Numbered from the stretch's first letter, positions 43,771-57,402 are shown. The stretch is 64,000 bases of DNA from Saccharococcus thermophilus (GCF_011761475.1 NZ_JAASRS010000001.1:2976001-3040000); one strand, 5' to 3'. Notes: generated from the sequence alone by a model not told the origin. Translations and numbers: made by a program.

Positions 43771-46299
43771 CTATCCTTTAGTCACTGCGTTGTTGATTGG
43801 CAAAGCTTTACGATTTATCTTCGATTTGGTTAGAGCAATCGGTGCAAACATCAAAATGAAATTGTGAATGAAATGTGCAACCAATGCAGCAATAAAGCCA
43901 TACTGTAGGTACAACTCTCCCATGACGAAACCCAATGCAACGATCTCGCTCCATCGGATGATGCGTGGATGCGTACCAGTCCCTGTATGAATAATAGCCC
44001 AAAGCAATGACGTAACCAACACAGCTAACCAAGGCTGATGGGTCAACCACACTATAACAGGAATTCCCATTAACCGATAGATCGCTTCTTCTCCGATCGA
44101 ACTTTGCAAGCTCATGCTTAGGGCACCTTTCCAGTTGTATCCTGAAACAAACATCGTATAGTCAGACAGCTCTGGCGCAATGCGAACTTTTCCTGTCGAT
44201 TGCAACATAGCATTGAGCCATGTCATTCCACCAAGACAAGCAATACCGGCTGTTACTCCAACAATTATCTGATTGACCGGATGTTCAAACGCGGAGATGC
44301 CGATCTGCTCTGTCAAAAATAGGCCGACCGACGTACTGATTAACACCACGCACATCGTTGCGATCGCTTGAAACAGTGACATTACAAGTGTTAGCATACG
44401 AATAGCGCGTTGATTGACCCGCACATCATACGAGTTAATCATAGAAAATTCAAATCCATCGTTGGTTACAAGTACAACAGCGAATAAGATGATTGCGGCC
44501 AACACTCCACCAAAATTCCAATTCAATTTACCGCCTTCTATGGTGATAATCAGAAGTCCGATCACAGCTGCAATAAAAGATCCCAGCACACCCGAAAGGT
44601 TCAGCACTTTATCCAAAAACTCACGTTGCACCACCTGGCTGAGAGTGGGAGCAAAAATCTCTGGCTCCATATGAACTTGCCAGACAATACCCTCCTTTAA
44701 GCTACCTAACTCTTTTATGACATCCTCTACTTTTAACATATTTTCAATCGTGACGCTGGCATAATAGACAATGGTTGATAACCAATCTTTTTGTTCTGAC
44801 CGAAATGGAATAGGATGTTTCTTTTTTCCTATTAATAGTAAAGGACTTTGCCGGAACGAGCCTACAAAAACCGCAAACAAACGCTTATTTTCAATAATTT
44901 TTCCAATCGAAAGTGGTTGTCTATCCATCTTTTTGGTTAACTTCGTCCACTCTTTTTCATCGCAATGAAAAGGTGCTTGCATATCTCTGATCGCTAATTG
45001 TACAAAAGCCAGATTCTCTATATCTAATACTTCTCTCACCTCTTTTTCTAGGAATTGTATCACTTCTCGCATGTTTTTCTGTTTTTTTAATGTTTCACTG
45101 ATTCGATATATACTTTCTTGATAAAAGTTTTTTTGTACATATAACTTCGCTCTTAATGTTCGATCGAAATATCCTTTTAAATAGAGAGCAAGGATATTTA
45201 TTACATAAATCAGTAAAAACAACAAAACGAGTTCAGCAAGTCTCCCCGCTTTATTGACAAATTTGGCATAAAGCAATGTAACAAGAAAAGACGGAAGTAA
45301 TGATAAAAAAGCATAGTACACAAAGTGATTGATGGAAAACTGTAATCGAAACAGCCGATCCATACCAATTAAATAAAGAAAGACGGATGGCAACACAAAA
45401 AGCGAAGTAACGGTTAATTCGGCTGGTAGTACCCATTTTCCAATGATTAGAACCGGGAGACTATAAAATAAAACAAATGGTGCGGCAGATAGTCCAATGG
45501 CTAAAAGCAAACCTCTGACCGTATGTTGCTGTTCATCTTTTTTAAGATAAACTAATCCTTTTCCTAACAAGGCCAAGATCGTAGCAACGTTAAGCAGCAA
45601 TGCACCTAATAGAAATTTTTTCTCACTTATCCAATGAAGTTTTAAACCAACAAACTCGATTAAATTAACTCTATAAAGAAGAAAAACAATTTTTTTCGTA
45701 AACCACACTTTCTTCTCTTTTTCAAAATAATCATAAAGAAAATGCAAAAATATAACAGGTAGAAACAAAAATGTGCCAATAAATATTTGTCTTCCAATCG
45801 TTTCATATTTCGCTGATAAGCTAGCACTTATATAGCAAAGACCCGCCAATAATAAAAAATAAATAAGCACTGTAGATGGTTTATCATGTGTCCGCAAGCG
45901 AAGTAAAAAGACACTTAAACTAGCAACGAAAATAAAAAAACTTATCGGCAAAATGAGGTAGTACATGAATTGACTGATTAAATTTGGTTCATACGATATT
46001 GTGAATACTTGGATTTGATTTCCTCTCTGAATGGTAACGGTTTTTGCTTGCTCAATTGCACCGTATTCCCGAACAGTAAAATGGGACAAAGGGGGCTTTC
46101 CATCCACTTTAAGCACTCGATCATGTACTTGAATATTATGATTTTTTGCCCAACCAAACTCATAAATTTCTTTTACAAAGGTTTCCCCATTCTTTTCAAC
46201 TACATTGATTCCGATTAATGGGTATTGCAAATTTAAAATGGTGAGGTATAAAACAAGAACAGACGCAACAATAAAGGCTATTATAGTTGTTCGATTCAT
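43771..46299 (-). CDS. ComP-like pheromone sensor fused to a CPBP (Abi) intramembrane protease
   Basis: 842 residues. Residues 1-540 follow B. subtilis ComP throughout: first helix (1-30), PDZ-like extracellular segment (about 33-103), a multi-helix membrane domain (about 110-375), and the cytoplasmic linker YVQKNFYQESIYRISETL with WLSTIVYYASVTIENMLKVED (506-526), which in ComP leads into the kinase. Here no HisKA_3 or HATPase follows. Residues 565-842 are a helical membrane domain with the CPBP glutamic-protease motifs: EEAIYR (737-742), the histidine of LLWAIIH (771) and HFIHN (809-813). It follows comX by 6 bp, coupled translation likely. Role, sensing the ComX-type pheromone and cleaving a membrane substrate, or maturing the pheromone, is inference. 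Confidence 0.85.
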   Translation of the reverse strand: MNRTTIIAFIVASVLVLYLTILNLQYPLIGINVVEKNGETFVKEIYEFGWAKNHNIQVHDRVLKVDGKPPLSHFTVREYGAIEQAKTVTIQRGNQIQVFTISYEPNLISQFMYYLILPISFFIFVASLSVFLLRLRTHDKPSTVLIYFLLLAGLCYISASLSAKYETIGRQIFIGTFLFLPVIFLHFLYDYFEKEKKVWFTKKIVFLLYRVNLIEFVGLKLHWISEKKFLLGALLLNVATILALLGKGLVYLKKDEQQHTVRGLLLAIGLSAAPFVLFYSLPVLIIGKWVLPAELTVTSLFVLPSVFLYLIGMDRLFRLQFSINHFVYYAFLSLLPSFLVTLLYAKFVNKAGRLAELVLLFLLIYVINILALYLKGYFDRTLRAKLYVQKNFYQESIYRISETLKKQKNMREVIQFLEKEVREVLDIENLAFVQLAIRDMQAPFHCDEKEWTKLTKKMDRQPLSIGKIIENKRLFAVFVGSFRQSPLLLIGKKKHPIPFRSEQKDWLSTIVYYASVTIENMLKVEDVIKELGSLKEGIVWQVHMEPEIFAPTLSQVVQREFLDKVLNLSGVLGSFIAAVIGLLIITIEGGKLNWNFGGVLAAIILFAVVLVTNDGFEFSMINSYDVRVNQRAIRMLTLVMSLFQAIATMCVVLISTSVGLFLTEQIGISAFEHPVNQIIVGVTAGIACLGGMTWLNAMLQSTGKVRIAPELSDYTMFVSGYNWKGALSMSLQSSIGEEAIYRLMGIPVIVWLTHQPWLAVLVTSLLWAIIHTGTGTHPRIIRWSEIVALGFVMGELYLQYGFIAALVAHFIHNFILMFAPIALTKSKINRKALPINNAVTKG

Positions 46300-46305
46300 T
46301 TTTCT

Positions 46306-46461
46306 CTACACCCAATATTCGAGTGGCTTAATTGATTCACCAAATACCTCTACAATCGCTTTTACCTCTAACTCACTTAAACCTATCAAGCTCACCGTAC
46401 CATTTTGTAATTTTTCGATGACTTCTGGATGTTCTACTAAAAAGCGAATGATTTCTTGCAT
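46306..46461 (-). CDS. comX: ComX-like pheromone precursor
   Basis: 51 residues, overlooked by length filters. It starts MQEIIRFLVEHPEVIEKLQN, the pattern of ComX precursors (MQ-(D/E)-(L/I)-I...F...(Y/H)PE...(K/L)L). The middle VSLIGLSELEVKAIVEVFG matches the conserved 'LIG...E' segment. It ends in KPLEYWV, with one tryptophan at position 50, the residue that ComQ prenylates in ComX. GGAGGGGG lies 8 nt before the ATG. It stands between comQ (19 bp upstream) and the ComP-like gene (6 bp downstream), the canonical comQXP order. Confidence 0.88.
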   Translation of the reverse strand: MQEIIRFLVEHPEVIEKLQNGTVSLIGLSELEVKAIVEVFGESIKPLEYWV

Positions 46462-46480
46462 CGCAGATCCCCCTCCAACA

Positions 46481-47395
46481 TTACAAAATAATTGTTTTCA
46501 GTGCGGATTTGTACCTATCGTCTACATCCAGTTTCTCGATTTCTTGCAAAGCCTTTTCCTTGTAAATCTGGCTCATCACTTTAGCATAATAAAACGCTCC
46601 TTCCTGTTCCATTTGCTGAATCACTTTTTCTTTTTGGGCATAAAGCTCATTGTAATCAATATGATTGCTAAAATACTGTTTCAATAAGTTATCCCGTTTA
46701 CTTGCCAGCATGTACAATACCGGAAGCGACTTCTTCTTTGCTTTGATGTCGTTCTTCTCATCCCAACGATACAACGCATCGATATCATTGTCGATTTGCG
46801 CAGCGATTCCTATATCATTGGCATACTTTTCAATGATGACAGTGTTCCTTTCAGCACCTGCTAATGCAGTTCCGACTAAACAAGCCATTGCTACTAGAGA
46901 ACCCGATTTTTTCTTCATCACTTCTAAATACTCAGCTTCTGTTTGTATATCATGTGTGAGATTCATATGTTGCCCATTTAAACTTTGAAACAATCGAGAT
47001 AAAATATATGACTGTGCCTTTACTTTTTTATGATCATCGATGGGTAAATCTGCAATTGCTTTTTGTCCTAGGAGCAATAACCCGATAACGATATGAAGGA
47101 AGATGGCAAGAGGTGCATTGCTCCACGAAGTTTCCAAGCCGTCCTGATCAACGAGGTCATCGAGTAGATCCCCCGCTAACATCATCAGTTCTACAGCCGT
47201 TGCGATTTGTTCGGCTTCCTTGATGTTTTCGGAAAACATCTGATAATGCACACTAGCTAAGCGACCAAACAAAAAGTCGCTTCGTTTTGCTTGCTCTTCT
47301 ATCAATGTCAATACCGCTTCTTTTAAAGATGGCGCAGAAAAAGATGCTTCGACGATCTCTCTCATTTTAATCTTAACTGTCTCTTTTTCCATCAT
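46481..47395 (-). CDS. comQ: ComQ-like isoprenyl transferase (ComX prenylation)
   Basis: 304 residues of the trans-prenyltransferase fold. The first aspartate-rich motif is GDLLDDLVDQDG (Asp79, Asp80, Asp83) and the second is QIDNDIDALYR (Asp202-206). The second motif is the relaxed version typical of ComQ, unlike the strict DDxxD of heptaprenyl synthases. Its neighbour is a ComX-type peptide, so transfer of a geranyl or farnesyl group to Trp50 is the expected reaction. GGTGA precedes two ATG codons; the second may be used. First gene of the operon; no strong promoter is evident. Confidence 0.88.
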   Translation of the reverse strand: MMEKETVKIKMREIVEASFSAPSLKEAVLTLIEEQAKRSDFLFGRLASVHYQMFSENIKEAEQIATAVELMMLAGDLLDDLVDQDGLETSWSNAPLAIFLHIVIGLLLLGQKAIADLPIDDHKKVKAQSYILSRLFQSLNGQHMNLTHDIQTEAEYLEVMKKKSGSLVAMACLVGTALAGAERNTVIIEKYANDIGIAAQIDNDIDALYRWDEKNDIKAKKKSLPVLYMLASKRDNLLKQYFSNHIDYNELYAQKEKVIQQMEQEGAFYYAKVMSQIYKEKALQEIEKLDVDDRYKSALKTIIL

Positions 47396-47479
47396 TTCAC
47401 CAACATCTTATATAATATTTCCTAAATAGATAAATTACGACAAAATTTGTAAAATTCCTTCTCCATATCGATAAAAAAA

Positions 47480-47515
47480 TTCTAAAACAAAACCTCTTTG
47501 CCATTTGCAAAGAGG
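47480..47515 (-). terminator. Leftward terminator upstream of comQ
   Basis: On the minus strand CCTCTTTGC-AAATG-GCAAAGAGG followed by TTTTGTTTT. It follows a 30-codon frame and shields comQ from upstream reading. Confidence 0.85.
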
Positions 47516-47525
47516 CCTTTCAAAT

Positions 47526-47618
47526 TCAAGATTTAACTATTAGGAGCAGTATTTCAAAGAGAACAGTAATAGTTTTAGATGTGCCAGAGGTTAAAAATGA
47601 ATTTATATCTGTTTTCAT
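47526..47618 (-). CDS. Possible 30-residue hydrophobic peptide
   Basis: Reads MKTDINSFLTSG at the start and ITVLFEILLLIVKS at the end: a polar head and a hydrophobic tail. The only ribosome-site-like sequence (GGGAGGG) is the 3' arm of the pruA terminator, 10 nt ahead. It has its own terminator directly behind it. It may be a chance frame. If real, it could be a small toxin-like or secreted peptide next to the quorum-sensing operon. Confidence 0.25.
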   Translation of the reverse strand: MKTDINSFLTSGTSKTITVLFEILLLIVKS

Positions 47619-47624
47619 AAAGCT

Positions 47625-47657
47625 AAAACCCTCCCTGCCTGCGCAGAGAGGGTTTTT
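47625..47657 (-). terminator. Terminator after pruA
   Basis: On the minus strand AAAAACCCTCTCTGC-GCAGG-CAGGGAGGGTTTT, overlapping the pruA stop region. Confidence 0.8.
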
Positions 47658-47659
47658 CA

Positions 47660-49207
47660 TTAGAACATTTCCGATACCGTTTTTGCTTGCATATGAAGAA
47701 TTAAGTAGTCAGGGCCGCCCGCTTTCGAGTCGGTGCCGGACATGTTGAAGCCGCCGAATGGCTGATAGCCGACGATCGCGCCCGTGCAGCCGCGGTTGAA
47801 GTAAAGATTGCCAACATGGAATTCTTCCCGCGCTTTTTCGAGGTTGGCGCGGTTGCGGGAGATGACGGCGCCGGTTAAGCCATATTCCGTGTTGTTGGCG
47901 ATTTCGAGCGCATGATCGAAATCTTTTGCTTTCGCAAACGCCACAACCGGTCCGAAGATTTCTTCTTGCATGATGCGAGCGTTCGGGTCAAGATCAGCAA
48001 ATACGGTCGGCTGAATGAAGAAGCCTTTGGAGTCGTCTCCTTCGCCTCCGGTCATGAGACGGCCTTCTTGTTTGCCGATTTCGATATATTCCATAATTTT
48101 GTTGTATGCCGATTGGTCAATGACCGGGCCCATAAATGTGCTTTGTTCTGCCGGATCGCCAACTTTTAATTGTTTTGTCAGCTCAACAACGCGGTTTAAT
48201 ACTTGATCATACACATCTTCGACGACAATCGCGCGCGAGCATGCCGAGCATTTTTGCCCAGAGAAACCGAACGCCGATGCGACGATCGATTGTGCTGCTA
48301 ATTCTAAGTCCGCTTCTTTGTCGACAACAATGGCGTCTTTCCCGCCCATCTCGGCAATAACGCGCTTGAGCCAGATTTGGCCTGGATGCACTTTCGCCGC
48401 GCGTTCATAAATGCGGATGCCGACATCGCGCGAACCAGTGAAGCTGATAAAACGGGTGCGTGGGTGGTCAACGAGGTAGTCCCCTACTTCCGCACCGCTT
48501 CCCGGAATGTAGTTTAATACTCCCGCCGGAAGGCCAGCTTCTTCTAACACTTCCGCGAATTTGTAAGCAACTACAGGTGTTGCGCTCGCTGGCTTCAATA
48601 GAACCGTGTTGCCTGTCACAAGCGCCGCAACCGTTGTTCCTGCCATAATCGCAAACGGGAAGTTCCATGGCGAAATAACGACGCCGACGCCAAGCGGAAT
48701 GTAGAAGAACCGGTTCGTTTCACCAGGGCGGCTTTCAACTGGAATGCCGTCTTTTAATTTCAGCATTTGCCGCGCGTAATATTCCATAAAGTCAATCGCT
48801 TCTGCCGTATCCGCATCCGCTTCTTTCCACGGTTTTCCTGCCTCTTTTACCAGCAATGCCGAAAACTCATGTTTGCGGCGGCGCACAATCGCAGCGGCGC
48901 GGAACAGAATGTCAGCACGCGCTTCTGGTTTTGTTTTGCTCCACCATTTAAACGCTTCATCGGCAACTTTCATTGCTTTTTCGGCAAGTTCTTTATTCGC
49001 TTTCGACACGCGGCCGATTACTTCCGTCTTATTCGCAGGGTTAATCGAAACGATTTTCTCGTCGGTTGTAACCCGTTCACCGCCAATAATGAGAGGATAG
49101 TCTTGGCCAAGCTCCGCTTCGACTTTTTTCAGCGCCTCTTCAAACGCTTTTCGATTCGCTTCAACCGTAAAATCTGTGAGCGGTTCATGTTTATAAGGTT
49201 GTACCAT
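47660..49207 (-). CDS. pruA: L-glutamate gamma-semialdehyde dehydrogenase (1-pyrroline-5-carboxylate dehydrogenase)
   Basis: 515 residues, full length, the RocA/PutC type of Bacillus. [26 protein letters not shown], catalytic cysteine in [24 protein letters not shown] and the C-terminal [14 protein letters not shown] are all present. It oxidises glutamate semialdehyde to glutamate in proline and arginine breakdown. Stands alone here; an IS element begins 56 bp ahead of its start codon and may separate it from its original promoter. Ribosome site AAAGGGGGAAATCAAGG. Confidence 0.95.
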   Translation of the reverse strand: MVQPYKHEPLTDFTVEANRKAFEEALKKVEAELGQDYPLIIGGERVTTDEKIVSINPANKTEVIGRVSKANKELAEKAMKVADEAFKWWSKTKPEARADILFRAAAIVRRRKHEFSALLVKEAGKPWKEADADTAEAIDFMEYYARQMLKLKDGIPVESRPGETNRFFYIPLGVGVVISPWNFPFAIMAGTTVAALVTGNTVLLKPASATPVVAYKFAEVLEEAGLPAGVLNYIPGSGAEVGDYLVDHPRTRFISFTGSRDVGIRIYERAAKVHPGQIWLKRVIAEMGGKDAIVVDKEADLELAAQSIVASAFGFSGQKCSACSRAIVVEDVYDQVLNRVVELTKQLKVGDPAEQSTFMGPVIDQSAYNKIMEYIEIGKQEGRLMTGGEGDDSKGFFIQPTVFADLDPNARIMQEEIFGPVVAFAKAKDFDHALEIANNTEYGLTGAVISRNRANLEKAREEFHVGNLYFNRGCTGAIVGYQPFGGFNMSGTDSKAGGPDYLILHMQAKTVSEMF

Positions 49208-49262
49208 CCTTGATTTCCCCCTTTACGAAATTTGCAAAAAAGCGTTTACAACCTCCACCTAC

Positions 49263-51149
49263 CTCACATTTCGCACCCTAACAAGGTCAAAACAAAGGAT
49301 TTTTTATTTAGTTTTTCAGAATAACTTTTTGACCAACACAACGAGCGATGGCAATCCTTTTTTTACCATCGCTGGTCGTTCCGTATCACGTTACACGTAG
49401 ATGCTCTCATCCATGCCCAATCCCTGCAGAATCCTTCGCTGATCAGGGGTAAGGGAGCGATCCAGTGAGCGTTGGATGCGCCCATCCGGCAGCTTGAACA
49501 GGACGACGTTCACATATTGAAACAGCTGAAAAATCGCCTGTCCCGTCGGCCGGGTCAGCTTGCGGCCTCCAGGACCCTTCAACGGGTGTTCTGGAGTAAT
49601 AAACTGACGCACTCGGCGCTGAAAAACGCGGTAAATAGCCAAGGCCAACAGAAACAAATAGCCTAATACTGCGACCCGTTCTGGTTTTTTGACGTAAATC
49701 TCATCCGTGAAAAACGGATCTTTCAAAAAAGCGAAGTTCATTTCCACCGAGATCTGCCCTTTATACAGCTTCAAGATCTCTTGGGCATCCATGGGTTGGC
49801 CCTTCCATTCCTTCGGAACGGTCGTGACAAGGACAAACCGGGACGCTTTCCGTCTCGCCTGTTCCCACGCGTCTTGGTCGAATTCGACGTCAAGGTGCAA
49901 GAAATACAGCGTCTCCACCTCGGGTTCCGCCCCTTTTTTCGGCCGTCCGCGCCGTTTTTTCAGGCGTACGATCTCTTCGACCGCGGCCTCAACCCGATGA
50001 AACCGGGGGCGAAGGGACGCCTTGAGGGACGCCAAGGCTTGTTCGGCATCTTCCCGGCAGGAGAAGGGGTGACGCTCCCAACGGGCTTGTTCCTCGCGAA
50101 GAAGCTCCGCTTCTTTGGTTCGTTCTTTTTCAAGCGTCTTTCCTTTTCGCTGGTCGAGCGCGCTCGATTCAACAACGATCAGCCGAACGGGGTGGCCTTC
50201 ATACGTCGAGGCCGTTTCCCATACCCGGTACGTGGCGCCGTTTCTCTCCGCCAACGTAAAGGGATCGCTCCACGTCGTGTCCTCAGCATCCGCTTCGGCC
50301 AGCGCGGTTTTCACGATCCGGAGCGACGAAGGGCCTCTGGTGATCAAAAAGGCGTTGGCCGCTTTGGTTTGCGCCAGGGTCTCTTTCGTCATCGCGGCGG
50401 AATCGGCCACGTAAATCCATTCGTCTTCGATTTTGGCCTGCTTCAGCTGTTCATGGACACGAGACAGCACCTCGGGATTCCATGTTTTATCGGGCAGGTT
50501 GCCATCGTGCACATCGCCGTAAAACGGGATGCCGTCCTCGTTGCCGACCAGTCCGAAACCGATCTGTTTTTGCCAACGATGATGGCGGTTGTAGCCATGT
50601 GTGATTTGTAAGGCCTCTAACGAGGCCGATTCATACGCGCCGTAAACGGTCTTGTCCGTCGTATCGGCGTGGAAGGCTCGGAGGGAAAGGCCTTCTTTTC
50701 GATAAATATGAATCAAGCAAGTGCTGATGACGTTGTGAATGCCAGCCTCATACAGGCGATCGAGATGACGGGCCAACGCATCGTCGTTCAACCAGGAAGG
50801 ATGGAGATCGGGACGGATGAGTTTCTCACAATCGACCTCCTGAGCCCAATGTTCCAAGTGAACAAGGGCTTGCCGGCCGTCAAACACATTGTAGAGGATG
50901 GCCTGAACGGCATCGCTGACTCGCGTTTGGCACTGCGGATCGACGGGCACGAGATGGTCAATCAATTGAGGCAGACCCAGTTTCTTGAATAGGGCACTTA
51001 TTATATTCAAATAAGAATTGCGATAGACCTTTTTGACTTGAACGTTCATAAGTGAAAAACTCCTTTACGTTCCTTGTGTGTCAAGGATTCATTCGACATC
51101 GGAACGAAAAAATCCTCCCGATTTTCGTCGAGAGGGTGCGAAATGTGAG
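49263..51149 (-). mobile_element. IS1634-family (IS4 superfamily) insertion sequence, 1887 bp
   Basis: Terminal inverted repeats CTCACATTTCGCACCCT (left, 49263) and AGGGTGCGAAATGTGAG (right, ending 51149), with ACCTAC duplicated at 49257-49262 and 51150-51155. One transposase gene. The clean 6-bp duplication and intact gene indicate recent insertion between pruA and camS. Confidence 0.93.
49391..51049 (-). CDS. IS1634-family transposase
   Basis: 552 residues, apparently intact. DDE residues fit FHADTTDKTVYGAY and WIYVADSAAMTKET. The C-terminal YREK-type signature is YKGQISVEMNFAFLK with Gln in place of Arg. A long insertion with a charged helix (LEKERTKEAELLREEQARW) sits before the last catalytic block, as usual for this family. 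Catalyses movement of the surrounding element. Confidence 0.93.
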   Translation of the reverse strand: MNVQVKKVYRNSYLNIISALFKKLGLPQLIDHLVPVDPQCQTRVSDAVQAILYNVFDGRQALVHLEHWAQEVDCEKLIRPDLHPSWLNDDALARHLDRLYEAGIHNVISTCLIHIYRKEGLSLRAFHADTTDKTVYGAYESASLEALQITHGYNRHHRWQKQIGFGLVGNEDGIPFYGDVHDGNLPDKTWNPEVLSRVHEQLKQAKIEDEWIYVADSAAMTKETLAQTKAANAFLITRGPSSLRIVKTALAEADAEDTTWSDPFTLAERNGATYRVWETASTYEGHPVRLIVVESSALDQRKGKTLEKERTKEAELLREEQARWERHPFSCREDAEQALASLKASLRPRFHRVEAAVEEIVRLKKRRGRPKKGAEPEVETLYFLHLDVEFDQDAWEQARRKASRFVLVTTVPKEWKGQPMDAQEILKLYKGQISVEMNFAFLKDPFFTDEIYVKKPERVAVLGYLFLLALAIYRVFQRRVRQFITPEHPLKGPGGRKLTRPTGQAIFQLFQYVNVVLFKLPDGRIQRSLDRSLTPDQRRILQGLGMDESIYV

Positions 51150-51207
51150 ACCTACCATTCTAACGGATAAATCAATATGATTCAATTTTTTCAAAAAAAC
51201 GAAAAAA

Positions 51208-52371
51208 CTATTGATAAATATGAACAAACGGCTGATCCGCCTTCGCTTGGCGGACGATAATACTTTCCGGACCGCCTGTGGACGAAATATAAACATTTAC
51301 ATTAATATAATCTGGAAACTTTTCCATCACTAGCCCGGTGACATATTGTGTAAATCCGATCACTTCCGCCTTCCCATAAAAAGGCAACGTAATGTTGATC
51401 GTTAATTGCTGCAGCTGATCATTGATGTATAGCCCTTTTCCAACGACACCAGTATAATTCGGGAAAAATGCTTCAATATCCGATTTAAAGTCGTTAAATT
51501 TTAACGAGTCATCGCGGTGATTGTTTTCGGCTTCATCTGACGGAAATAAATAATATTCCTCATGGATGGCTTTCCAATCATCGATCGTGCTGCTTCCCGC
51601 ATCGACATTGGTTACGGCAAAAAAGTGACCTGGAACGACTGAAGATTTTGGTGCCTGTTTATATAAAGCAATCGTAATTGGAACTTCCTTCAGCCCTTTC
51701 ATATGGCGAAGACGGGAGAGCACTTCCGCAGCAATGCGTTTTCCTTCCCGTTCGATGACATTGTCTTTGATATCTACTTCCCGTGGGTAGCCTTGTTCCG
51801 TTGAATAGTAATGAACCGAGTTCAACGCCAGCCCGATGACAACTCCCCCTAGCTTCACTTTATTATCGCTTACTTTCGTTAAATAATCATGTTCTAAAAT
51901 GCTCGCCAAATAAATCGGGCTTTTTTTGTTTTTCTCTTCATTCGTTCCTTTGTCGCTAATCGGCGGGTTTAAGCCAACGTTTTCTGATGGCTTCATCTTG
52001 TTCTCTTTCAGCTGTTCGGGCGTGAGCTTTCTTTGCAGCCACCGCTTCACCGTATCTTTATCTAAATATTGTCCTTCTTGAAATAAGTAATCGTCCGGAG
52101 AAAAGCGTTCTTGCGCGATGCGCATCAGTCCGGTTTCAAATTCATCGACATCTAAACGAGTATTTAAATCTTCCACCGTTTCGCCGCGCGCTCCCGATAC
52201 TTTAAACGGCAGCACGACGCGATAATAAGAATCGGATATATTATACTTTGGAATGACAGCTTTTTGCTCTTTATTATTTTTGTTCTGCACTACTTCTTCT
52301 TGGCCGAATTTTGGCGCGCAGGCAGAAAGAAGCAAAAGCATAGCCACCCATATTATGAACTGTTTTTTCAT
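51208..52371 (-). CDS. camS: CamS family lipoprotein (sex-pheromone precursor family, YerH)
   Basis: 387 residues. Signal peptide with lipobox IIWVAMLLLLSACAPKF (Cys about 18), then the CamS domain (NISDSYYRVVLPFKVSGARG). Membrane-anchored outside the cell. In other Firmicutes the signal peptide of CamS-type lipoproteins can release a peptide pheromone; whether that happens here is unknown. It lies 10 bp after ligA, the conserved Bacillus order. Confidence 0.92.
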   Translation of the reverse strand: MKKQFIIWVAMLLLLSACAPKFGQEEVVQNKNNKEQKAVIPKYNISDSYYRVVLPFKVSGARGETVEDLNTRLDVDEFETGLMRIAQERFSPDDYLFQEGQYLDKDTVKRWLQRKLTPEQLKENKMKPSENVGLNPPISDKGTNEEKNKKSPIYLASILEHDYLTKVSDNKVKLGGVVIGLALNSVHYYSTEQGYPREVDIKDNVIEREGKRIAAEVLSRLRHMKGLKEVPITIALYKQAPKSSVVPGHFFAVTNVDAGSSTIDDWKAIHEEYYLFPSDEAENNHRDDSLKFNDFKSDIEAFFPNYTGVVGKGLYINDQLQQLTINITLPFYGKAEVIGFTQYVTGLVMEKFPDYINVNVYISSTGGPESIIVRQAKADQPFVHIYQ

Positions 52372-52380
52372 GGTTCACCC

Positions 52381-56608
<4,228 letters not shown>

Positions 56609-56668
56609 TTTTATCACCACCAAGAAACATATGTTCTATTTTACACCACTTTTCGCGCCTTGACCAGC

Positions 56669-57355
56669 TTACTGCTTCACCGCTTTGACCGTGGCCAGCG
56701 CCTGGTCAATGTCTTCGTAAACGATGTTGCCCACGACGACCGTATCAGCGTATTGCGCCATTTCTTTCGCTTGTTTTGCCGTTTTAATCCCGCCGCCGTA
56801 AAACAGCTGTGTTTTCGTTAATACTTGTTTGACGCGCCGCACAAGCTGAGGATCTCCGTAAGCACCGCTATATTCCAAATAAAAAATCGGCAGGCGGTAC
56901 ATATGCTCAGCTATAAGCGCATACGCGACCACATCTTCTTCCCCAAGCTCCGTGTTCGCCGCGGTAAGCGTAGCCGCTTTACAATGTTTATGTAAAATGC
57001 AATACCCTTCCATCCTTATTTCATCCCAATTCATGACGTCGCCAAACTGTTTCACCGCGTCATGATGCAGATCGATGATCCATTTTGTTTCGCGGCTGTT
57101 CAGTACCATTGGGATAAAATAAAAATCAAAACCAGGGGTGATAGACTCTAGATTGGAGATTTCCAAAACACATGGAACGGAAAAGCGGCGGATGCGCCCT
57201 AACAGCTCTAATACATTTTCTAATGTAACGCCATCCGTTCCGCCGACAATAATGGCGTCGGTCCCTGATTCACAAACGCGTTCGAGATGTTCATCGCTAA
57301 TTTCTTTGTTCGGGTCTAGCTTAAATACATGGCGCCACTCGCGAATATCATACAT
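56669..57355 (-). CDS. pcrB: Heptaprenylglyceryl phosphate synthase PcrB
   Basis: 228 residues, TIM barrel of the GGGP-synthase family. Phosphate-binding and substrate residues appear in [24 protein letters not shown] and [13 protein letters not shown]. Joins heptaprenyl diphosphate to glycerol-1-phosphate, making an ether lipid in Bacillaceae. Sits upstream of pcrA in the conserved order. Confidence 0.95.
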   Translation of the reverse strand: MYDIREWRHVFKLDPNKEISDEHLERVCESGTDAIIVGGTDGVTLENVLELLGRIRRFSVPCVLEISNLESITPGFDFYFIPMVLNSRETKWIIDLHHDAVKQFGDVMNWDEIRMEGYCILHKHCKAATLTAANTELGEEDVVAYALIAEHMYRLPIFYLEYSGAYGDPQLVRRVKQVLTKTQLFYGGGIKTAKQAKEMAQYADTVVVGNIVYEDIDQALATVKAVKQ

Positions 57356-57402
57356 ATGATAAAACCCTCCATTAATTTATCCATTTCTTCATTATAACAA
57401 AT

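Noticed and set aside
43771..46299. Intact histidine kinase domain in the ComP-like protein
   Set aside because: I searched the region after residue 540 for H-box, N-box and G-box motifs and found none; the remaining sequence is hydrophobic with CPBP motifs.
50000..50611. 276-codon rightward frame inside the IS1634 element
   Set aside because: Arginine/glycine/phenylalanine-rich shadow of the transposase gene without start signal.
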